Of a DNA stretch of 64,000 nt, positions 1 to 10,425 are shown piece after piece; position 1 is the first letter of the stretch, and each line of letters starts with the position of its first letter. Both the position numbers and the translations under genes were made by a program. Origin of the DNA: Stappia sp. BW2. Its GTDB lineage: Bacteria; Pseudomonadota; Alphaproteobacteria; Rhizobiales; Stappiaceae. Under the pieces are notes generated by a model, which was given only the letters and a program-made list of their open reading frames with translations, was not told the DNA's origin and made no database searches. The stretch is taken from positions 1 through 64,000 of the forward strand of contig NZ_VIRG01000058.1 in the NCBI RefSeq assembly GCF_008107695.1, written 5' to 3'.

Positions 1-707
1 TTCCTTGTATGAAAGATCAGCGTACCTGCGTAACTCCTTAAAACCCCAAACCCCCGAAAGAGCCTGAGATCGCAAGGCCAACGCCGCCTACGCTTCCCTT
101 CCTTCAATAATCAAATTGTCAAAGAACCATTCGCCAATCAGCAAATGCGGCTTAAAAGCCTTCAACCAGAGACGCCTAACCGCTATCCTGTTGCCAGGTC
201 GATGCGGCAAAGTTGTCTGGTAGAACCAACAGCGAAGAGCGCCGTGTTGGCGGCGCCGCCGTCGATGGAGGGCGTTATACGCATGGCCTGAAGATGAGTC
301 AACAGACTTTGTCAAAAAAGATTCACATAGCCAGAAACGCCCAGAATCCCCGAGGTAAATCATAGCCTTACCCCCCGGGGCATCACCGTACCTCGCGATT
401 TTTTCTGGATTCTTTTGCCTCGTTTCTGACTGGGGCGGACCGATTGCTCCAAGGCGGCTGCACGAGCCCCTTATAAAGATGGTGTCAGGTCTCCTTGCGA
501 CCACAGAACCGACAAATTCTGCTCGTAACCAACCTTCGCAACGCAGTTCGCCCGAAGGGCATCCGTGCAGAAACAATTGACGATTTAAATCAAACACTGC
601 ATGTAGCAGGATCTGTTATGTTTATCGCTGCTGAAACAAACTGGCCGCACCTAAAGGATGCGGCCTTCGGATTGACGCGATAGCTTAAAAGGACCGGACA
701 GGTATTA
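1..707. other. Left-edge stretch without a convincing gene
   Basis: I see no supportable gene here. A 169-codon open frame on the minus strand (88-597) reads as low-complexity, Arg/Trp/Cys-rich sequence with no recognisable domain, and I regard it as spurious. A short hairpin with 7-bp arms lies at 643-649 and 659-665 and is followed by only two T residues, so it is at best a weak terminator. No tRNA cloverleaf is visible. The right end should carry the promoter of the M23 peptidase gene that starts at 708, but no clear -35/-10 pair stands out. Confidence 0.5.
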
Positions 708-2678
708 ATGCATTTTGGGCCCTTCCATAGCGCGCAGTCCCTTAGCATAGAGTTGGGTGAGGAACCGCCTCTGCGCGGTTACGAAGGCCGCAGTGGCATG
801 TCTGACCGGCGTCAGGTGTCTCTGCGCTGGTTTGCCGGCACCGTCCTGACTGGCGTCACGTCACTGTTTCTGATGGGTGGCGCTCTCATGGCCGCGCTCG
901 ACGGACAGTATAGTGTCGAAGCCGCGCCCTCTTCCGAGGCATTTTGGAACGGCTTTTCTCTGTCCAGCGGCGGCACCAAGGGTGACCGGGCCCTGCGCAC
1001 CGCGGCCGAATACTCCAGCAAGCATGTCATTGACGTCAACGTGGTCACACGCGACGGCGACCGGGATCATATCCGCGTCCAGCCGCATATCTTCGTCAGC
1101 GCGACACTCGCGACCCGCAAGGATCCTGAACTGGCCGAGCAAATTCCGCCGTTCAATCCTTTGAACATGTTCGCCGACAACGACGATGACGGCGGTACAA
1201 ATGTTGCCGAGACCGGCACACCCCTTCCGGCCGATTCCATATACGGTGCGAAACTGGAAAGCGAAGTCAGCATTTCGCTTGCCCCCTTCCCATCCTCCAG
1301 TGAGGATATCGACCTAGACCGGACACCATCTGAGACCGAGGTCGAGCTGGCTGTTCGCGAAACCGCGCGCACCATGTCCATTGACGCTGTCGAAATGGCT
1401 GCCAAAACGCTTGTCGACCCGGGTCGCTTCGATTTCAATCTCGCTCTTCAGCCGGATCTGGAACGTTACGCCGTGCGCATCACGCCGGAAAACGTCTCCT
1501 TCGTTTCCAAGCAGGACGAGGATGTCCGCTTCGCCGGCATGGACGAAAGCATCGTCCCCGTGACCAAGGACCAGGATCTGGTCGATGTCATGATGGACTA
1601 CGATGCCACCGAGGACGAAGCCGTTGCCATTTCGGACGCCTTCTCGAACCTGTTCGGCATAACCGAGCTGACAGAAGGCCAAAGGTTGCGGATCGCCTAT
1701 GCGCCTTCGCCGGACGATATGGAGCGGATGCGGCCCGAGCGCGTCAGTCTCTACGAGAATACCGAACACCAGGCCACCGTCGCCCGTTCCGACAGCGGCG
1801 CCTATATCGAAGCCAAGGAGCCGAGCACGTTCCTGGCCGATGCGTTTGAAGAAGCCGACCGCGTCTCCTATGGCGGCCCGACGCCGGCCATCTACGACAG
1901 CCTCTACCAGACCGCGCTCGAGCAGGACATGCCGGAAGAAATCATCAACGATCTGGTGCGCATGTTCTCCTTTGATGTCGATTTCAATGCGCGCGTCCAG
2001 CCTGGAGATGCTGTCGAGCTGTTCTTTACCGATGGCGACGCCAATTCCCCGCCGAAGATCCTGTACGCCGCGCTTAACACCGGCAACACCACGCGGGAAT
2101 TCTACCGCTTCCGCACACCTGACGACGGCGTGACCGATTTCTATGACGAAACCGGCCAGAGCGCGAAGAAATTCCTGATCCGCAAGCCGCTCAACGGCGG
2201 CAGGTTCCGCTCCGGCTTCGGCATGCGCCGGCACCCGATCCACGGATACACCAAGATGCACACGGGTGTGGACTGGGCGGCTCCGCGCGGGACGCCGATC
2301 ATGGCGGCGGGCAACGGCACGGTCATCAAGGCCGGCTGGAGTTCCGGCTACGGCCGCCGTGTCGAACTGCGCCACACCAACGGCTACACCACCACCTACA
2401 ACCACATGAGCGGCTTCGGCAAAGGCATCAAGCAGGGGGCACGCGTCACCCAGGGCCAGATCATCGGCTATATCGGCTCGACCGGCCTGTCCACGGGGCC
2501 TCATCTCCACTATGAAGTGCTGGTCAACGGTCGCTTCATGGATCCAATGCGCGTCAAGCTGCCCAAGGGCCGGACGTTGGAGGGTGAAATGCGCACCGCG
2601 TTCGAAGCCGAACGCTACCGTGTCGATGCCTTGCTGGACCGTGTCCGCAAGCCTTCCCGGATCGCTGCAGTCAACTGA
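708..2678 (+). CDS. M23 family murein endopeptidase, membrane-anchored
   Basis: The 656-residue protein is a LytM-type zinc endopeptidase expected to cut peptide cross-links of murein in the periplasm. One hydrophobic segment at about 41-64 acts as an N-terminal anchor. An acidic, probably extended region follows to about residue 480, with a LysM/OapA-like stretch near 280-330. The M23 domain covers about 495-610 and holds the zinc ligands H518 and D522 (motif HTGVD) and H599/H601 (motif HLH), so it looks catalytically competent. The start at 708 has a weak upstream AGG. A second possible start is Met31 (position 798), which would place the anchor at the very N-terminus. The gene stands alone, converging on the RND operon. 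Family assignment is secure; the physiological role (cell division, separation or growth) is not shown by the sequence. Confidence 0.9.
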   Translation: MHFGPFHSAQSLSIELGEEPPLRGYEGRSGMSDRRQVSLRWFAGTVLTGVTSLFLMGGALMAALDGQYSVEAAPSSEAFWNGFSLSSGGTKGDRALRTAAEYSSKHVIDVNVVTRDGDRDHIRVQPHIFVSATLATRKDPELAEQIPPFNPLNMFADNDDDGGTNVAETGTPLPADSIYGAKLESEVSISLAPFPSSSEDIDLDRTPSETEVELAVRETARTMSIDAVEMAAKTLVDPGRFDFNLALQPDLERYAVRITPENVSFVSKQDEDVRFAGMDESIVPVTKDQDLVDVMMDYDATEDEAVAISDAFSNLFGITELTEGQRLRIAYAPSPDDMERMRPERVSLYENTEHQATVARSDSGAYIEAKEPSTFLADAFEEADRVSYGGPTPAIYDSLYQTALEQDMPEEIINDLVRMFSFDVDFNARVQPGDAVELFFTDGDANSPPKILYAALNTGNTTREFYRFRTPDDGVTDFYDETGQSAKKFLIRKPLNGGRFRSGFGMRRHPIHGYTKMHTGVDWAAPRGTPIMAAGNGTVIKAGWSSGYGRRVELRHTNGYTTTYNHMSGFGKGIKQGARVTQGQIIGYIGSTGLSTGPHLHYEVLVNGRFMDPMRVKLPKGRTLEGEMRTAFEAERYRVDALLDRVRKPSRIAAVN

Positions 2679-2907
2679 CACGCACGACACCTGTTCGGCC
2701 GGGTCTTCCTGACCGCGGCCGAATTGAGGTGTGTGTGATTTCCTGAAAAGTACCGACGACACATCGAACAAATCCGGCGCGACCCGTCCTTGGGCCATCG
2801 GTCGGTCGGTTTTCGACCTGCGCTCAGGAGCAGGAGAAAGGACCAAAGCCAGCCTGCCGCGCCCCGGCTGTTTGGAGCCGGGCGACGCTGAATGCTGCGG
2901 CGGCCCG

Positions 2908-5900
2908 TCAACTTTCCGCCTGTCCCGTTTCGGACATCGGTTCCTGAGGCACCCGCCCATGGCGCAAGGCCATATAGATGGCGGGAATCACCAGGACAGT
3001 CAGGATTGTCGATGACGCCAGACCGAACAGCAGCGAGATCGCCAAACCCTGGAAGATCGGATCGCTCAGGATCACCGCAGCACCGATCATGGCGGCAAGC
3101 GCCGTCAGCAGGATCGGCTTGAAGCGGATTGCCCCAGCTTCCAGCAAAACGTCCAGAAGCGGTTTTTCCGGTGTGCGCGAATGCTGGATGAAATCGACCA
3201 GCAAAATGGAATTGCGTACGATGATGCCGGCAAGCGCGATAAAACCGATCATCGATGTCGCCGTGAACGGTGCCGCAAACAGCCAGTGCCCCAGCATGAT
3301 GCCGATCAGCGTCAGCGGAATAGGCGTCAGGATAACCAGCGGCAGCTTGAAGGAACCGAACTGGGCGACCACCAGAAAATAGATGCCCAGGATCGCGATC
3401 ATGAAGGCGCCGCCCATATCCCGGAAGGTGACCCAGGTGACTTCCCATTCGCCATCCCAAAGCAGGGTCGGTCGTGTTTCGTCTTCGGGCTGACCGTGAA
3501 ATGCGATCACCGGTGCTCCGTCGGCGCCCCAGTCCATATCGCGGATCTTCTGGCCAACCGCCAGCATTCCATAGACGGGCGCTTCGAACGCACCGGCCAG
3601 TTCGCCGGTCACCATTTCAACCGCACGACCGTTGTGACGGAAGACGGGATAGGACGTCTTTTCCCGGCGAACCGTTACCACATCGCCAAGTTCGATTACG
3701 CCCCGGCCGCCAGGCAGAGCGTTGGCCGGCACCGGCGTTGCAAGCACCGCCTCCCCCGTCACCATGTCGCCCTTGGCAAGATGGATCCGGATCGGAACGG
3801 GATAACGCGCGCGTCCCCGGTGGGAATAGCCAACGTCGGTTCCAGCATAAAGACGCCGGATCGTGTCAAACACATCACCCTGTTCGACACGGTGATATTC
3901 CAGCCGGTCCTGATCAATAGCGATGCGCACCCGGTCAGCCTGAGCTCCGAAGCTGTCGTCGACATCAACAATGAACGGCACATCCTCGAAGGCCTGGCGA
4001 ACCCTGCCTGCAACAGCCCGTCTGCTGTCGGCATCGGGTCCATAGACTTCCGCAAGCAGCGTTGCCAGAACCGGCGGCCCGGGCGGCGGTTCCACAACCT
4101 TCAGAACGGTGCCGTCAGGCAGGTCGACGTCGGCAAGCATGTTCCGGATATCCAGGGCAATCTGATGGCTGGTCCTGTCCCGTTCGCCTTTCTCGGTGAG
4201 ATTGATCTGCACGTCGCCCTGCTCAGGCAATGCCCGCAGGTAGTAGTGGCGCACTAGACCGTTGAAATTGAAAGGCGATGCGGTGCCGGCATAGGTCTGG
4301 AACGACAGGATCTCCGGAACCTCTCCCAATCGGGCAACAATCTCCTGCAGAACCCTGTCCGTGTCCTCGACAGAAGCCCCTTCCGGAAGATCCGCAAGCA
4401 CCTGCAGTTCCGCCTTGTTATCAAACGGAAGCAGCTTCACGGTGACGTCGGTGGTGTAGAACAGCGCCAGCGAACCTATGGTGCAGATCCCGACGAGCAG
4501 CAGAAAGACCCAGGACCGCAGGCGCGAGCCGATCAGCGGCCTGGCTGCCAGAACGTAAAGCCGGCCAAGAGCCCCGCCATGGGCGGCCGGAACGTGGCTA
4601 TGCCCTCCATCGCGGCCCGCGAATTTCATCATCAGCCAGGGTGTCAGTATCACCGCAACGAAAAAGGAAAACAGCATCGCGGCCGAAGCATTGGCCGGGA
4701 TCGGCGCCATATAGGGGCCCATCAGGCCCGAAACGAACAGCATTGGCAGAAGCGCGACGATCACCGTCAGAGTTGCGATGATGGTCGGATTGCCGACTTC
4801 CGCCACGGCCTCCACCGCCGCTTGAGTACGGCTGCGGCCATCCGCCATTCCCCAGTGCCGGGCGATATTCTCGATCACCACAATGGCATCGTCCACCAGA
4901 ATACCGATGGAAAAGATCAGGGCGAACAAACTGACACGGTTGATGGTGTAGCCCATCAGATAGGCTGCAAAAAGCGTGAGCAGGATCGTGGTCGGGATCA
5001 CCACCAGCGTGACCAGCGCTTCACGCCAGCCAATTGCAAGCGCGATCAGGACGACGATGGAGACGGTTGCAAGGCCCAGGTGAAACAGCAGTTCGTTGGC
5101 CTTTTCGTTGGCTGTCTCGCCGTAGTTCCGGGTGATCTCCATGTCCACGTCTTCGGGAAACAGATCTCCACGGATCGCTTCCAGCCGTGAGACGATTTCA
5201 TCGGAAATCACCACCGCATTTGTGCCCGGGCGCTTGGCGATGGCCAGCGACACGGCCGGAGCCCGGGTCAGCTTTCCCTCATCTTTCCGGATGTTGGCAA
5301 CCCTGTGCTCCGCCGCGTGGGTGGTCAGGCCAATGCGGGCGACATCGCGCACATAAACCAGCCGGGCATCGCGGGCGGTCAGGAACAGGTTGCCGATCTC
5401 TTCGGCCGATTGCAGCGTCTCGCCAGCCACCAGCACACGCTGTTCGCCTGCCTCGCGCACATAGCCTGCGCGAAAGGACTTGTTGGCCCCTTCGATCTTG
5501 GCAGCCAGTTGCTGCAGCGTGATGCCATAGAGCGACAGCTTTTCAGGATCGGGCTCCACCTGGATGGCTTCCGGCTGCTCTCCGACAATGAAGGTCAGGC
5601 CGATGTCCGGCAGCTTGGCGATTTCAGTCTGAAGTTCGCGTGCAATCCGGGTCAAACCGTTCGCGGTCCATCGGTCCGCCGCCTGCGGTGCGGGTGTCAG
5701 CGTGACGACGACAATGGCAACATCATCGATACCCCGACCGACGATAAGCGGCTCGGGAATACCGACAGGGATCCGGTCCATGTTGGCGCGGATTTTTTCG
5801 TGTACCCGCAAAATGGCAGCATCCGCATCGGTCCCGACGAGAAACCGGGCCGTTACCAGCACACGGTCGTCCTGGGTCTGGGAATAGATATGCTCAACCC

Positions 5901-6141
5901 CGTCGATCGCCTTGACGATTGTCTCCAGCGGCTCCGTCACCAGTTTGACCGCATCCTCCGCATTCAGCCCATTGGCCTCCACATGAATGTCGACCATAGG
6001 CACGGAGATTTGCGGCTCTTCTTCACGCGGCAGGGCGACGAGAGCAATCAGCCCCAGAGCGAGAGAGGCCATCAGGAACAGGGGGGTGAGCGGCGACCCG
6101 ATGAAAGAGCGGGTCAGCCATCCGGCAAGTCCAAGCCTCAT
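2908..6141 (-). CDS. RND family efflux transporter permease subunit
   Basis: This 1077-residue inner-membrane pump belongs to the AcrB/AcrD/AcrF superfamily and would use the proton gradient to drive substrate export with a periplasmic adaptor and an outer-membrane channel. It has the usual N-terminal membrane helix (about 16-36), a first large periplasmic loop, six helices, and a repeated second half. The proton-relay pair D417-D418 is present in TM4 (motif GILVDDAIV). The start overlaps the stop of the adaptor gene by 4 bp, showing translational coupling. No outer-membrane TolC-like gene is in the cluster. Substrate cannot be told from sequence. The DUF2892 partner upstream is common beside such pumps in marine alphaproteobacteria. 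Confidence 0.92.
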   Translation of the reverse strand: MRLGLAGWLTRSFIGSPLTPLFLMASLALGLIALVALPREEEPQISVPMVDIHVEANGLNAEDAVKLVTEPLETIVKAIDGVEHIYSQTQDDRVLVTARFLVGTDADAAILRVHEKIRANMDRIPVGIPEPLIVGRGIDDVAIVVVTLTPAPQAADRWTANGLTRIARELQTEIAKLPDIGLTFIVGEQPEAIQVEPDPEKLSLYGITLQQLAAKIEGANKSFRAGYVREAGEQRVLVAGETLQSAEEIGNLFLTARDARLVYVRDVARIGLTTHAAEHRVANIRKDEGKLTRAPAVSLAIAKRPGTNAVVISDEIVSRLEAIRGDLFPEDVDMEITRNYGETANEKANELLFHLGLATVSIVVLIALAIGWREALVTLVVIPTTILLTLFAAYLMGYTINRVSLFALIFSIGILVDDAIVVIENIARHWGMADGRSRTQAAVEAVAEVGNPTIIATLTVIVALLPMLFVSGLMGPYMAPIPANASAAMLFSFFVAVILTPWLMMKFAGRDGGHSHVPAAHGGALGRLYVLAARPLIGSRLRSWVFLLLVGICTIGSLALFYTTDVTVKLLPFDNKAELQVLADLPEGASVEDTDRVLQEIVARLGEVPEILSFQTYAGTASPFNFNGLVRHYYLRALPEQGDVQINLTEKGERDRTSHQIALDIRNMLADVDLPDGTVLKVVEPPPGPPVLATLLAEVYGPDADSRRAVAGRVRQAFEDVPFIVDVDDSFGAQADRVRIAIDQDRLEYHRVEQGDVFDTIRRLYAGTDVGYSHRGRARYPVPIRIHLAKGDMVTGEAVLATPVPANALPGGRGVIELGDVVTVRREKTSYPVFRHNGRAVEMVTGELAGAFEAPVYGMLAVGQKIRDMDWGADGAPVIAFHGQPEDETRPTLLWDGEWEVTWVTFRDMGGAFMIAILGIYFLVVAQFGSFKLPLVILTPIPLTLIGIMLGHWLFAAPFTATSMIGFIALAGIIVRNSILLVDFIQHSRTPEKPLLDVLLEAGAIRFKPILLTALAAMIGAAVILSDPIFQGLAISLLFGLASSTILTVLVIPAIYMALRHGRVPQEPMSETGQAES

Positions 6142-7163
6142 GGCAGCACCACCCGGTCGCCTGCGCGCAGTCCGGTCAGGATCTCGACCAGAACCGTCCC
6201 GTCATGAAGAACACGGGCGCCCGGAACAACGGCAACATCCTGTGCGCCGCCGTCTACGGCAACCTGCACGTAATCGACACCGTGCCGGATGGAAAGGGCC
6301 GCCTCCGGCACGGCAATGACTTCGCGCGTGCCGACTGGAACATGAACGAGCGTGCGTTCGTTGACGAAATAGTCTCCCAGCCCCTCGACCTCGACGTCCG
6401 CCGTGACGCGGCCTTCGGCTATTTCAGGATAGATCTTGACGATGGTTCCGAAGGTTTGCTGGTTCCCGTCTGCATTTTGCGTTGGATCCAGGCCACGCCC
6501 GCCCAGCAGAACTTTCGCACCTGACGTGATTTGGGCGGCATGTCGCTCGGGAATGGAGAGGCGCAGGAAATAGCGGCCGCTCGCAATTCTGGCAACTTCC
6601 TCTCCCGGCAGAATAACCGAGCCTTCCGTGACCGGCACCGTCAGAACACGTCCGGCATTCGGCGCCAGGATATTCCCTTCGCTGGCACGCTGGCGAATGA
6701 CCGCCATCTCCGCTTCCGCCGCCACCGTCTGGTTGGTGACCACATCAAACTGGGTCCGTACCTGATCAAGCCTGCTTTGCGCCGCGCTGCCGCGCGCAAC
6801 CAGTTGCTCGGCCCGTTCAAGCTCGGTGCGGGCGTTGTGAAGCTGGGAGTGCAGAACCTCGATCCGGGCCTTGGCGGCCTCCAGTTCCAGTGCAATTTTT
6901 TCGTCGACGACCACGGCGATAACCTGATCCGCCGTCACCATGTCGCCTTCGCGCACGGAAATGGTCTTGATGGTTCCGCCTATCCGGGCGCGGGCGGGCA
7001 CCACCGTCCGGCTCTTGACCTCGGCAAACACTGCCTTGGTTTCCGGCACGGTGATCGGCTCGGCCAGAAAGTCGTCGGCACGAGCCACCGACACGGCACC
7101 GGACGTTACCGCCAGCATCAGCAGCAGGAAAATGGAGATACCGCGCCTCATTTTGTCCCCCAC
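6138..7163 (-). CDS. RND efflux periplasmic adaptor subunit (HlyD/MFP family)
   Basis: The protein is the membrane-fusion partner of the RND permease encoded just downstream, linking it to an outer-membrane channel. It begins with a signal peptide (about 1-28, ending in VSVARA), followed by a lipoyl/barrel-sandwich half, an alpha-helical hairpin (about 80-150, rich in Glu, Arg and Ala), the second lipoyl half and a beta-barrel domain. At 341 residues it is slightly short for the family. Its stop codon overlaps the permease start. Initiation could also be at Met5 rather than Met1. It is almost contiguous with the DUF2892 gene, so the three genes form one operon. Confidence 0.9.
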   Translation of the reverse strand: MGDKMRRGISIFLLLMLAVTSGAVSVARADDFLAEPITVPETKAVFAEVKSRTVVPARARIGGTIKTISVREGDMVTADQVIAVVVDEKIALELEAAKARIEVLHSQLHNARTELERAEQLVARGSAAQSRLDQVRTQFDVVTNQTVAAEAEMAVIRQRASEGNILAPNAGRVLTVPVTEGSVILPGEEVARIASGRYFLRLSIPERHAAQITSGAKVLLGGRGLDPTQNADGNQQTFGTIVKIYPEIAEGRVTADVEVEGLGDYFVNERTLVHVPVGTREVIAVPEAALSIRHGVDYVQVAVDGGAQDVAVVPGARVLHDGTVLVEILTGLRAGDRVVLP

Positions 7164-7164
7164 C

Positions 7165-7368
7165 TTACGAGAAGGCCACTCCCGGCTTCATACCGAGCTT
7201 CTTGAGGATGATCGCCGCCGGGCAAAAGCCGGTGACAGATGCCTGCATCAGGTTCAGGCCGACAAAAGCATTGAGAAGGTACCAGTAGGGCGAAACGTAA
7301 TATCCCAATGCCAGGGACAAGAGCACCATGGCACCCGCGAACATCATTACCGCACGATCGACTGTCAT
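7165..7368 (-). CDS. DUF2892 (YgaP-like transmembrane) family protein
   Basis: This 67-residue protein has two predicted membrane helices (about 8-25 and 30-48) separated by a short turn and a conserved Cys near residue 49, as in the DUF2892 transmembrane domain. In other bacteria this domain is found fused to rhodanese (YgaP) or beside sulfide-responsive genes. Here it is the first gene of the operon with the MFP adaptor and RND permease, only 1 bp before the adaptor. A near-palindromic operator candidate lies about 60 bp upstream. Its function is unknown, and a link to sulfur or thiol stress is inference from family context only. Confidence 0.8.
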   Translation of the reverse strand: MTVDRAVMMFAGAMVLLSLALGYYVSPYWYLLNAFVGLNLMQASVTGFCPAAIILKKLGMKPGVAFS

Positions 7369-7426
7369 TTGACCCTCCTAAACCGAATTGGCCACCCTCG
7401 CGGTTACATCAAGGTACGGCTCTAGT

Positions 7427-7440
7427 TTCATATTTATGAA
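7427..7440. promoter_or_regulatory. Inverted-repeat operator candidate before the DUF2892-MFP-RND operon
   Basis: The sequence TTCATATTTATGAA is a perfect 6-bp inverted repeat (TTCATA/TATGAA) with a 2-bp centre. It is followed at 7443-7448 by another TATGAA half-site. It sits 59 bp upstream of the DUF2892 start, where a repressor would be expected to act. AT-rich ATTC/GAAT palindromes are typical of ArsR-family repressors such as BigR/SqrR, which often control DUF2892 genes. No ArsR gene is present in the window, so the binding protein is unknown. Confidence 0.45.
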
Positions 7441-7515
7441 TGTATGAATACCACATCTTTTCTCGGGCCCGTTTGACAAAACGCAAATGAGGCAGGCAAT
7501 CGAAGCGCAAAAAGA

Positions 7516-7547
7516 AAAACCCGCGGAAGTTTCCTTCCGCGGGTTTT
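7516..7547 (-). terminator. Rho-independent terminator of clpB
   Basis: There is a perfect 14-bp stem (left arm 7516-7529, right arm 7534-7547) with a 4-base loop. On the minus strand it ends in a run of T residues, directly downstream of the clpB stop. Confidence 0.9.
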
Positions 7548-7574
7548 CTATTCAATCGGTGCAGGCGGCGCTGA

Positions 7575-10172
7575 TTAGGCGGCGACGCTTTCCGATCCGT
7601 CCACCTGGAACATCAGGCGGTCCGAACCGGCCGAGACTTCGACCGTCTGGCCGTCGAGGATTTCGCCGGCGAGCAGTTTCTCGGCAAGCGGATCCTGGAC
7701 GTCCTTCTGGATCACCCGCTTCAGCGGCCGGGCACCATAGGCAGGGTCGTACCCCTTCTGCGCCAGCCAGCCGAGAGCACCGTCGTCCAGCTTCAGCGTG
7801 ATCTTGCGATCGCTGAGGAGAGCCCGCAGACGCTCCAGCTGGATCTTGACGATATCGGCCATCTGCGCCCGCTGCAGGCGATGGAACAGCACGATCTCAT
7901 CGAGACGGTTCAGGAACTCGGGCCGGAAATGGCCCCTCACGGTGCTCATGACCTCGTCGCGAACACCATCTGTATCCTGACCTTCCGGCTGGTTGACCAG
8001 ATACTCGGCCCCCAGGTTCGAGGTCATGATGATCAAGGTGTTGCGGAAGTCGACCGTCCGGCCCTGACCATCGGTCAGGCGGCCATCGTCCAGAACCTGC
8101 AACAGCACGTTGAACACATCGCTATGCGCTTTTTCGATCTCGTCGAAAAGCACAACCTGATACGGCCGCCGGCGAACGGCTTCCGTCAACGCGCCCCCTT
8201 CCTCATAACCGACATAACCGGGAGGTGCGCCGATCAGCCGGGAAACGGAGTGCTTCTCCATGTATTCCGACATGTCGATCCGCACCATTGCGCTGTCGTC
8301 ATCAAAGAGGAACGACGCAAGTGCCTTGGTCAGCTCGGTCTTGCCGACACCGGTCGGTCCGAGGAACATGAACGAGCCGATAGGCCGGTTCGGATCCTGC
8401 AGACCGGCACGGGACCGGCGCACCGCAGTGGCAACCGCATGGATGGCTTCTGCCTGGCCAATGACCCGGTTCGCCAGCATGTCTTCCATCTGAAGCAGCT
8501 TTTCGCGCTCACCTTCCAGCATCTTGTCGACCGGGATACCGGTCCATTTCGAAACCACCTGGGCAATATGAGCCGGCGTTACGGCTTCATCGACCATGGC
8601 ATCGGCATCCTCGGAAGCTTCCGCTTCCGCGAGTTTGCGCTCCAGCTCCGGAACCACGCCATAGGCAAGCTCACCGGCCTTGGCCAGATCGCCGCGCCGC
8701 TGCGCGATTTCCAGGTCGATGCGGGCCTGTTCCAGCTGTTCCTTGATCTTCTGTTCAAGGTGCAGCTTTTCCTTCTCGCCCACCCAACGGTTGCTGAGTG
8801 CCTGCGACTTCTCTTCCAGATCCGTCAGCTCTTTCTCGAGCCTCGTCAGACGGTCCTTGGACGCGTCGTCGCTTTCGGCCTTCAGGGCTTCGCGCTCGAT
8901 CTTCAGCTGGATGATCCGGCGATCCAGTTCGTCCAGTTCCTCCGGCTTGCTGTCAACCTGCATCCTCAGCCGGCTGGCGGCCTCGTCCACAAGGTCGATT
9001 GCCTTGTCCGGCAGGAACCGGTCGGTGATGTAGCGGTTCGAAAGAGCAGCAGCCGAAACGATGGCACTGTCGGTGATACGGACCCCGTGATGGAGCTCGT
9101 ATTTCTCCTTGATGCCCCGCAGGATCGAGACCGTATCTTCAACCGTCGGCTCGCTCACGAACACCGGCTGGAACCGGCGGGCAAGAGCGGCGTCCTTTTC
9201 GACATGCTTGCGGTACTCATCCAGCGTGGTCGCACCGACACAGTGCAGCTCGCCGCGGGCCAGCGCAGGCTTCAGCAGGTTGGACGCATCCATGGCCCCG
9301 TCTGCCTTGCCGGCTCCCACAAGCGTGTGCATTTCGTCGATGAACAGGATCACCTTGCCCGCAGCCGCCTGGACTTCGGACAGAACGCCCTTGAGGCGCT
9401 CCTCGAACTCACCGCGGTATTTCGCACCGGCAATCAGAGAGCCCATGTCGAGCGCCAGAAGCTGCTTGTCCTTGAGCGATTCCGGCACGTCGCCATTGAC
9501 GATCCGCAAAGCGAGACCTTCGGCGATCGCGGTCTTGCCGACGCCGGGTTCACCGATCAGCACCGGATTGTTCTTGGTACGGCGCGACAGAACCTGGATG
9601 GTCCGGCGGATTTCCTCGTCACGGCCAATCACCGGGTCGAGCTTGCCTTCCCGGGCCACCTGGGTCAGATCCCGCGCAAATTTCTTCAGTGCATCGTACT
9701 GGTTTTCAGCAGTCGCGGTATCGGCCGTCCGGCCCTGACGAAGCTGGTTGATAGCCTCGTTCAGTGCATTGGGGGTGATGCCGTGCCGCTTCATCAGCTT
9801 GCCGGTTTCACTGTCGGTGTCCATGGCAAGCGCAAGCAGCAGTCGCTCGACGGTGACGAAACTGTCTCCCGCCTTGTCGGCGATCTTCTCCGCCTGCTCG
9901 AACAACCGCGCAGTTGCCTGGCCCATGTAAAGCTGTCCGGAACCACCGGATACTTTCGGCATCTTGTCCAGAAGGCCTTCGAGATCGCCCTTCAGTGCCT
10001 TGGCGTTGCCGCCGGCACGGTCGATCAGGCCGCTGGCCATACCTTCCTGGTCATCCAGAAGCACCTTCAGGATGTGTTCGGGTGCGAATTGCTGATGGCC
10101 CCGCCCCAGGGCAAAGGTCTGAGCAGACTGGACAAAACCGCGCGCACGCTCAGTGTATTTTTCAAAGTTCAT
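7575..10172 (-). CDS. clpB: ATP-dependent chaperone ClpB
   Basis: This is the Hsp100 disaggregase that rescues aggregated proteins together with DnaK. The 865-residue product starts at [10 protein letters not shown], with an AGGAGG ribosome-binding site 7 bp upstream; the open frame extends a further 61 codons upstream, but these are not family-like. Order of parts: N-domain (1-150), AAA+ domain 1 with Walker A GEPGVGKT and Walker B FIDEMH, a long coiled-coil M-domain (about 400-530), AAA+ domain 2 with Walker A GPTGVGKT, and the D2-small domain. Length and motifs are those of a full, active ClpB. A sigma-32-like promoter candidate lies upstream and a strong terminator downstream, so it is probably monocistronic and heat-inducible. 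Confidence 0.97.
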   Translation of the reverse strand: MNFEKYTERARGFVQSAQTFALGRGHQQFAPEHILKVLLDDQEGMASGLIDRAGGNAKALKGDLEGLLDKMPKVSGGSGQLYMGQATARLFEQAEKIADKAGDSFVTVERLLLALAMDTDSETGKLMKRHGITPNALNEAINQLRQGRTADTATAENQYDALKKFARDLTQVAREGKLDPVIGRDEEIRRTIQVLSRRTKNNPVLIGEPGVGKTAIAEGLALRIVNGDVPESLKDKQLLALDMGSLIAGAKYRGEFEERLKGVLSEVQAAAGKVILFIDEMHTLVGAGKADGAMDASNLLKPALARGELHCVGATTLDEYRKHVEKDAALARRFQPVFVSEPTVEDTVSILRGIKEKYELHHGVRITDSAIVSAAALSNRYITDRFLPDKAIDLVDEAASRLRMQVDSKPEELDELDRRIIQLKIEREALKAESDDASKDRLTRLEKELTDLEEKSQALSNRWVGEKEKLHLEQKIKEQLEQARIDLEIAQRRGDLAKAGELAYGVVPELERKLAEAEASEDADAMVDEAVTPAHIAQVVSKWTGIPVDKMLEGEREKLLQMEDMLANRVIGQAEAIHAVATAVRRSRAGLQDPNRPIGSFMFLGPTGVGKTELTKALASFLFDDDSAMVRIDMSEYMEKHSVSRLIGAPPGYVGYEEGGALTEAVRRRPYQVVLFDEIEKAHSDVFNVLLQVLDDGRLTDGQGRTVDFRNTLIIMTSNLGAEYLVNQPEGQDTDGVRDEVMSTVRGHFRPEFLNRLDEIVLFHRLQRAQMADIVKIQLERLRALLSDRKITLKLDDGALGWLAQKGYDPAYGARPLKRVIQKDVQDPLAEKLLAGEILDGQTVEVSAGSDRLMFQVDGSESVAA

Positions 10173-10277
10173 AAGATACCTCCTACCCGTTCGCACCACC
10201 CGAAGCGTGGGGAACGATCTGGAATACGGACCCCTGATACGGGCATCCGCACAGCCTTTTACCGGGCTGCTCCTTCT

Positions 10278-10305
10278 ATATAGTGTTGCATTTTCACCAC
10301 AAAAG
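10278..10305 (-). promoter_or_regulatory. Possible RpoH (heat-shock) promoter of clpB
   Basis: On the minus strand CTTTTG (10305-10300) is followed after 16 bp by CTATAT (10283-10278). This resembles the alphaproteobacterial RpoH pattern (CTTGAA, then a CYTATNT-like -10), but the -35 match is imperfect. Its position, about 105 bp before the clpB start codon, fits a heat-shock gene. Confidence 0.3.
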
Positions 10306-10358
10306 CCCCTGCGGCATCTTATTCTGCACTGCTGGGACAGATCGCAACAAGCCAAACA

Positions 10359-10387
10359 AAAACGGCGCCCATAACGGACGCCGTTTT
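10359..10387 (-). terminator. Terminator downstream of the DUF4167 gene
   Basis: Nine-bp arms AAAACGGCG (10359-10367) and CGCCGTTTT (10379-10387) enclose an 11-base loop. On the minus strand the hairpin ends in a T run, 40 bp beyond the DUF4167 stop. Confidence 0.75.
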
Positions 10388-10425
10388 ATCTGTTTCAGCT
10401 TGTTAGAGGCTGACCCGCTACCGGA

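Noticed and set aside
88..597. 169-codon minus-strand open frame at the left edge
   Set aside because: Its translation is biased to Arg, Trp, Cys and Leu without a recognisable domain or upstream ribosome-binding site, as expected of a chance frame in GC-rich DNA.
643..665. Hairpin GGCCGCA/TGCGGCC as a terminator or riboswitch
   Set aside because: Short stem, large loop, no T run and no aptamer-like flanks.
1314..2960. 548-codon minus-strand frame opposite the M23 peptidase
   Set aside because: It mirrors the plus-strand codons and has no domain; long antisense frames are common here because of GC-rich third positions.
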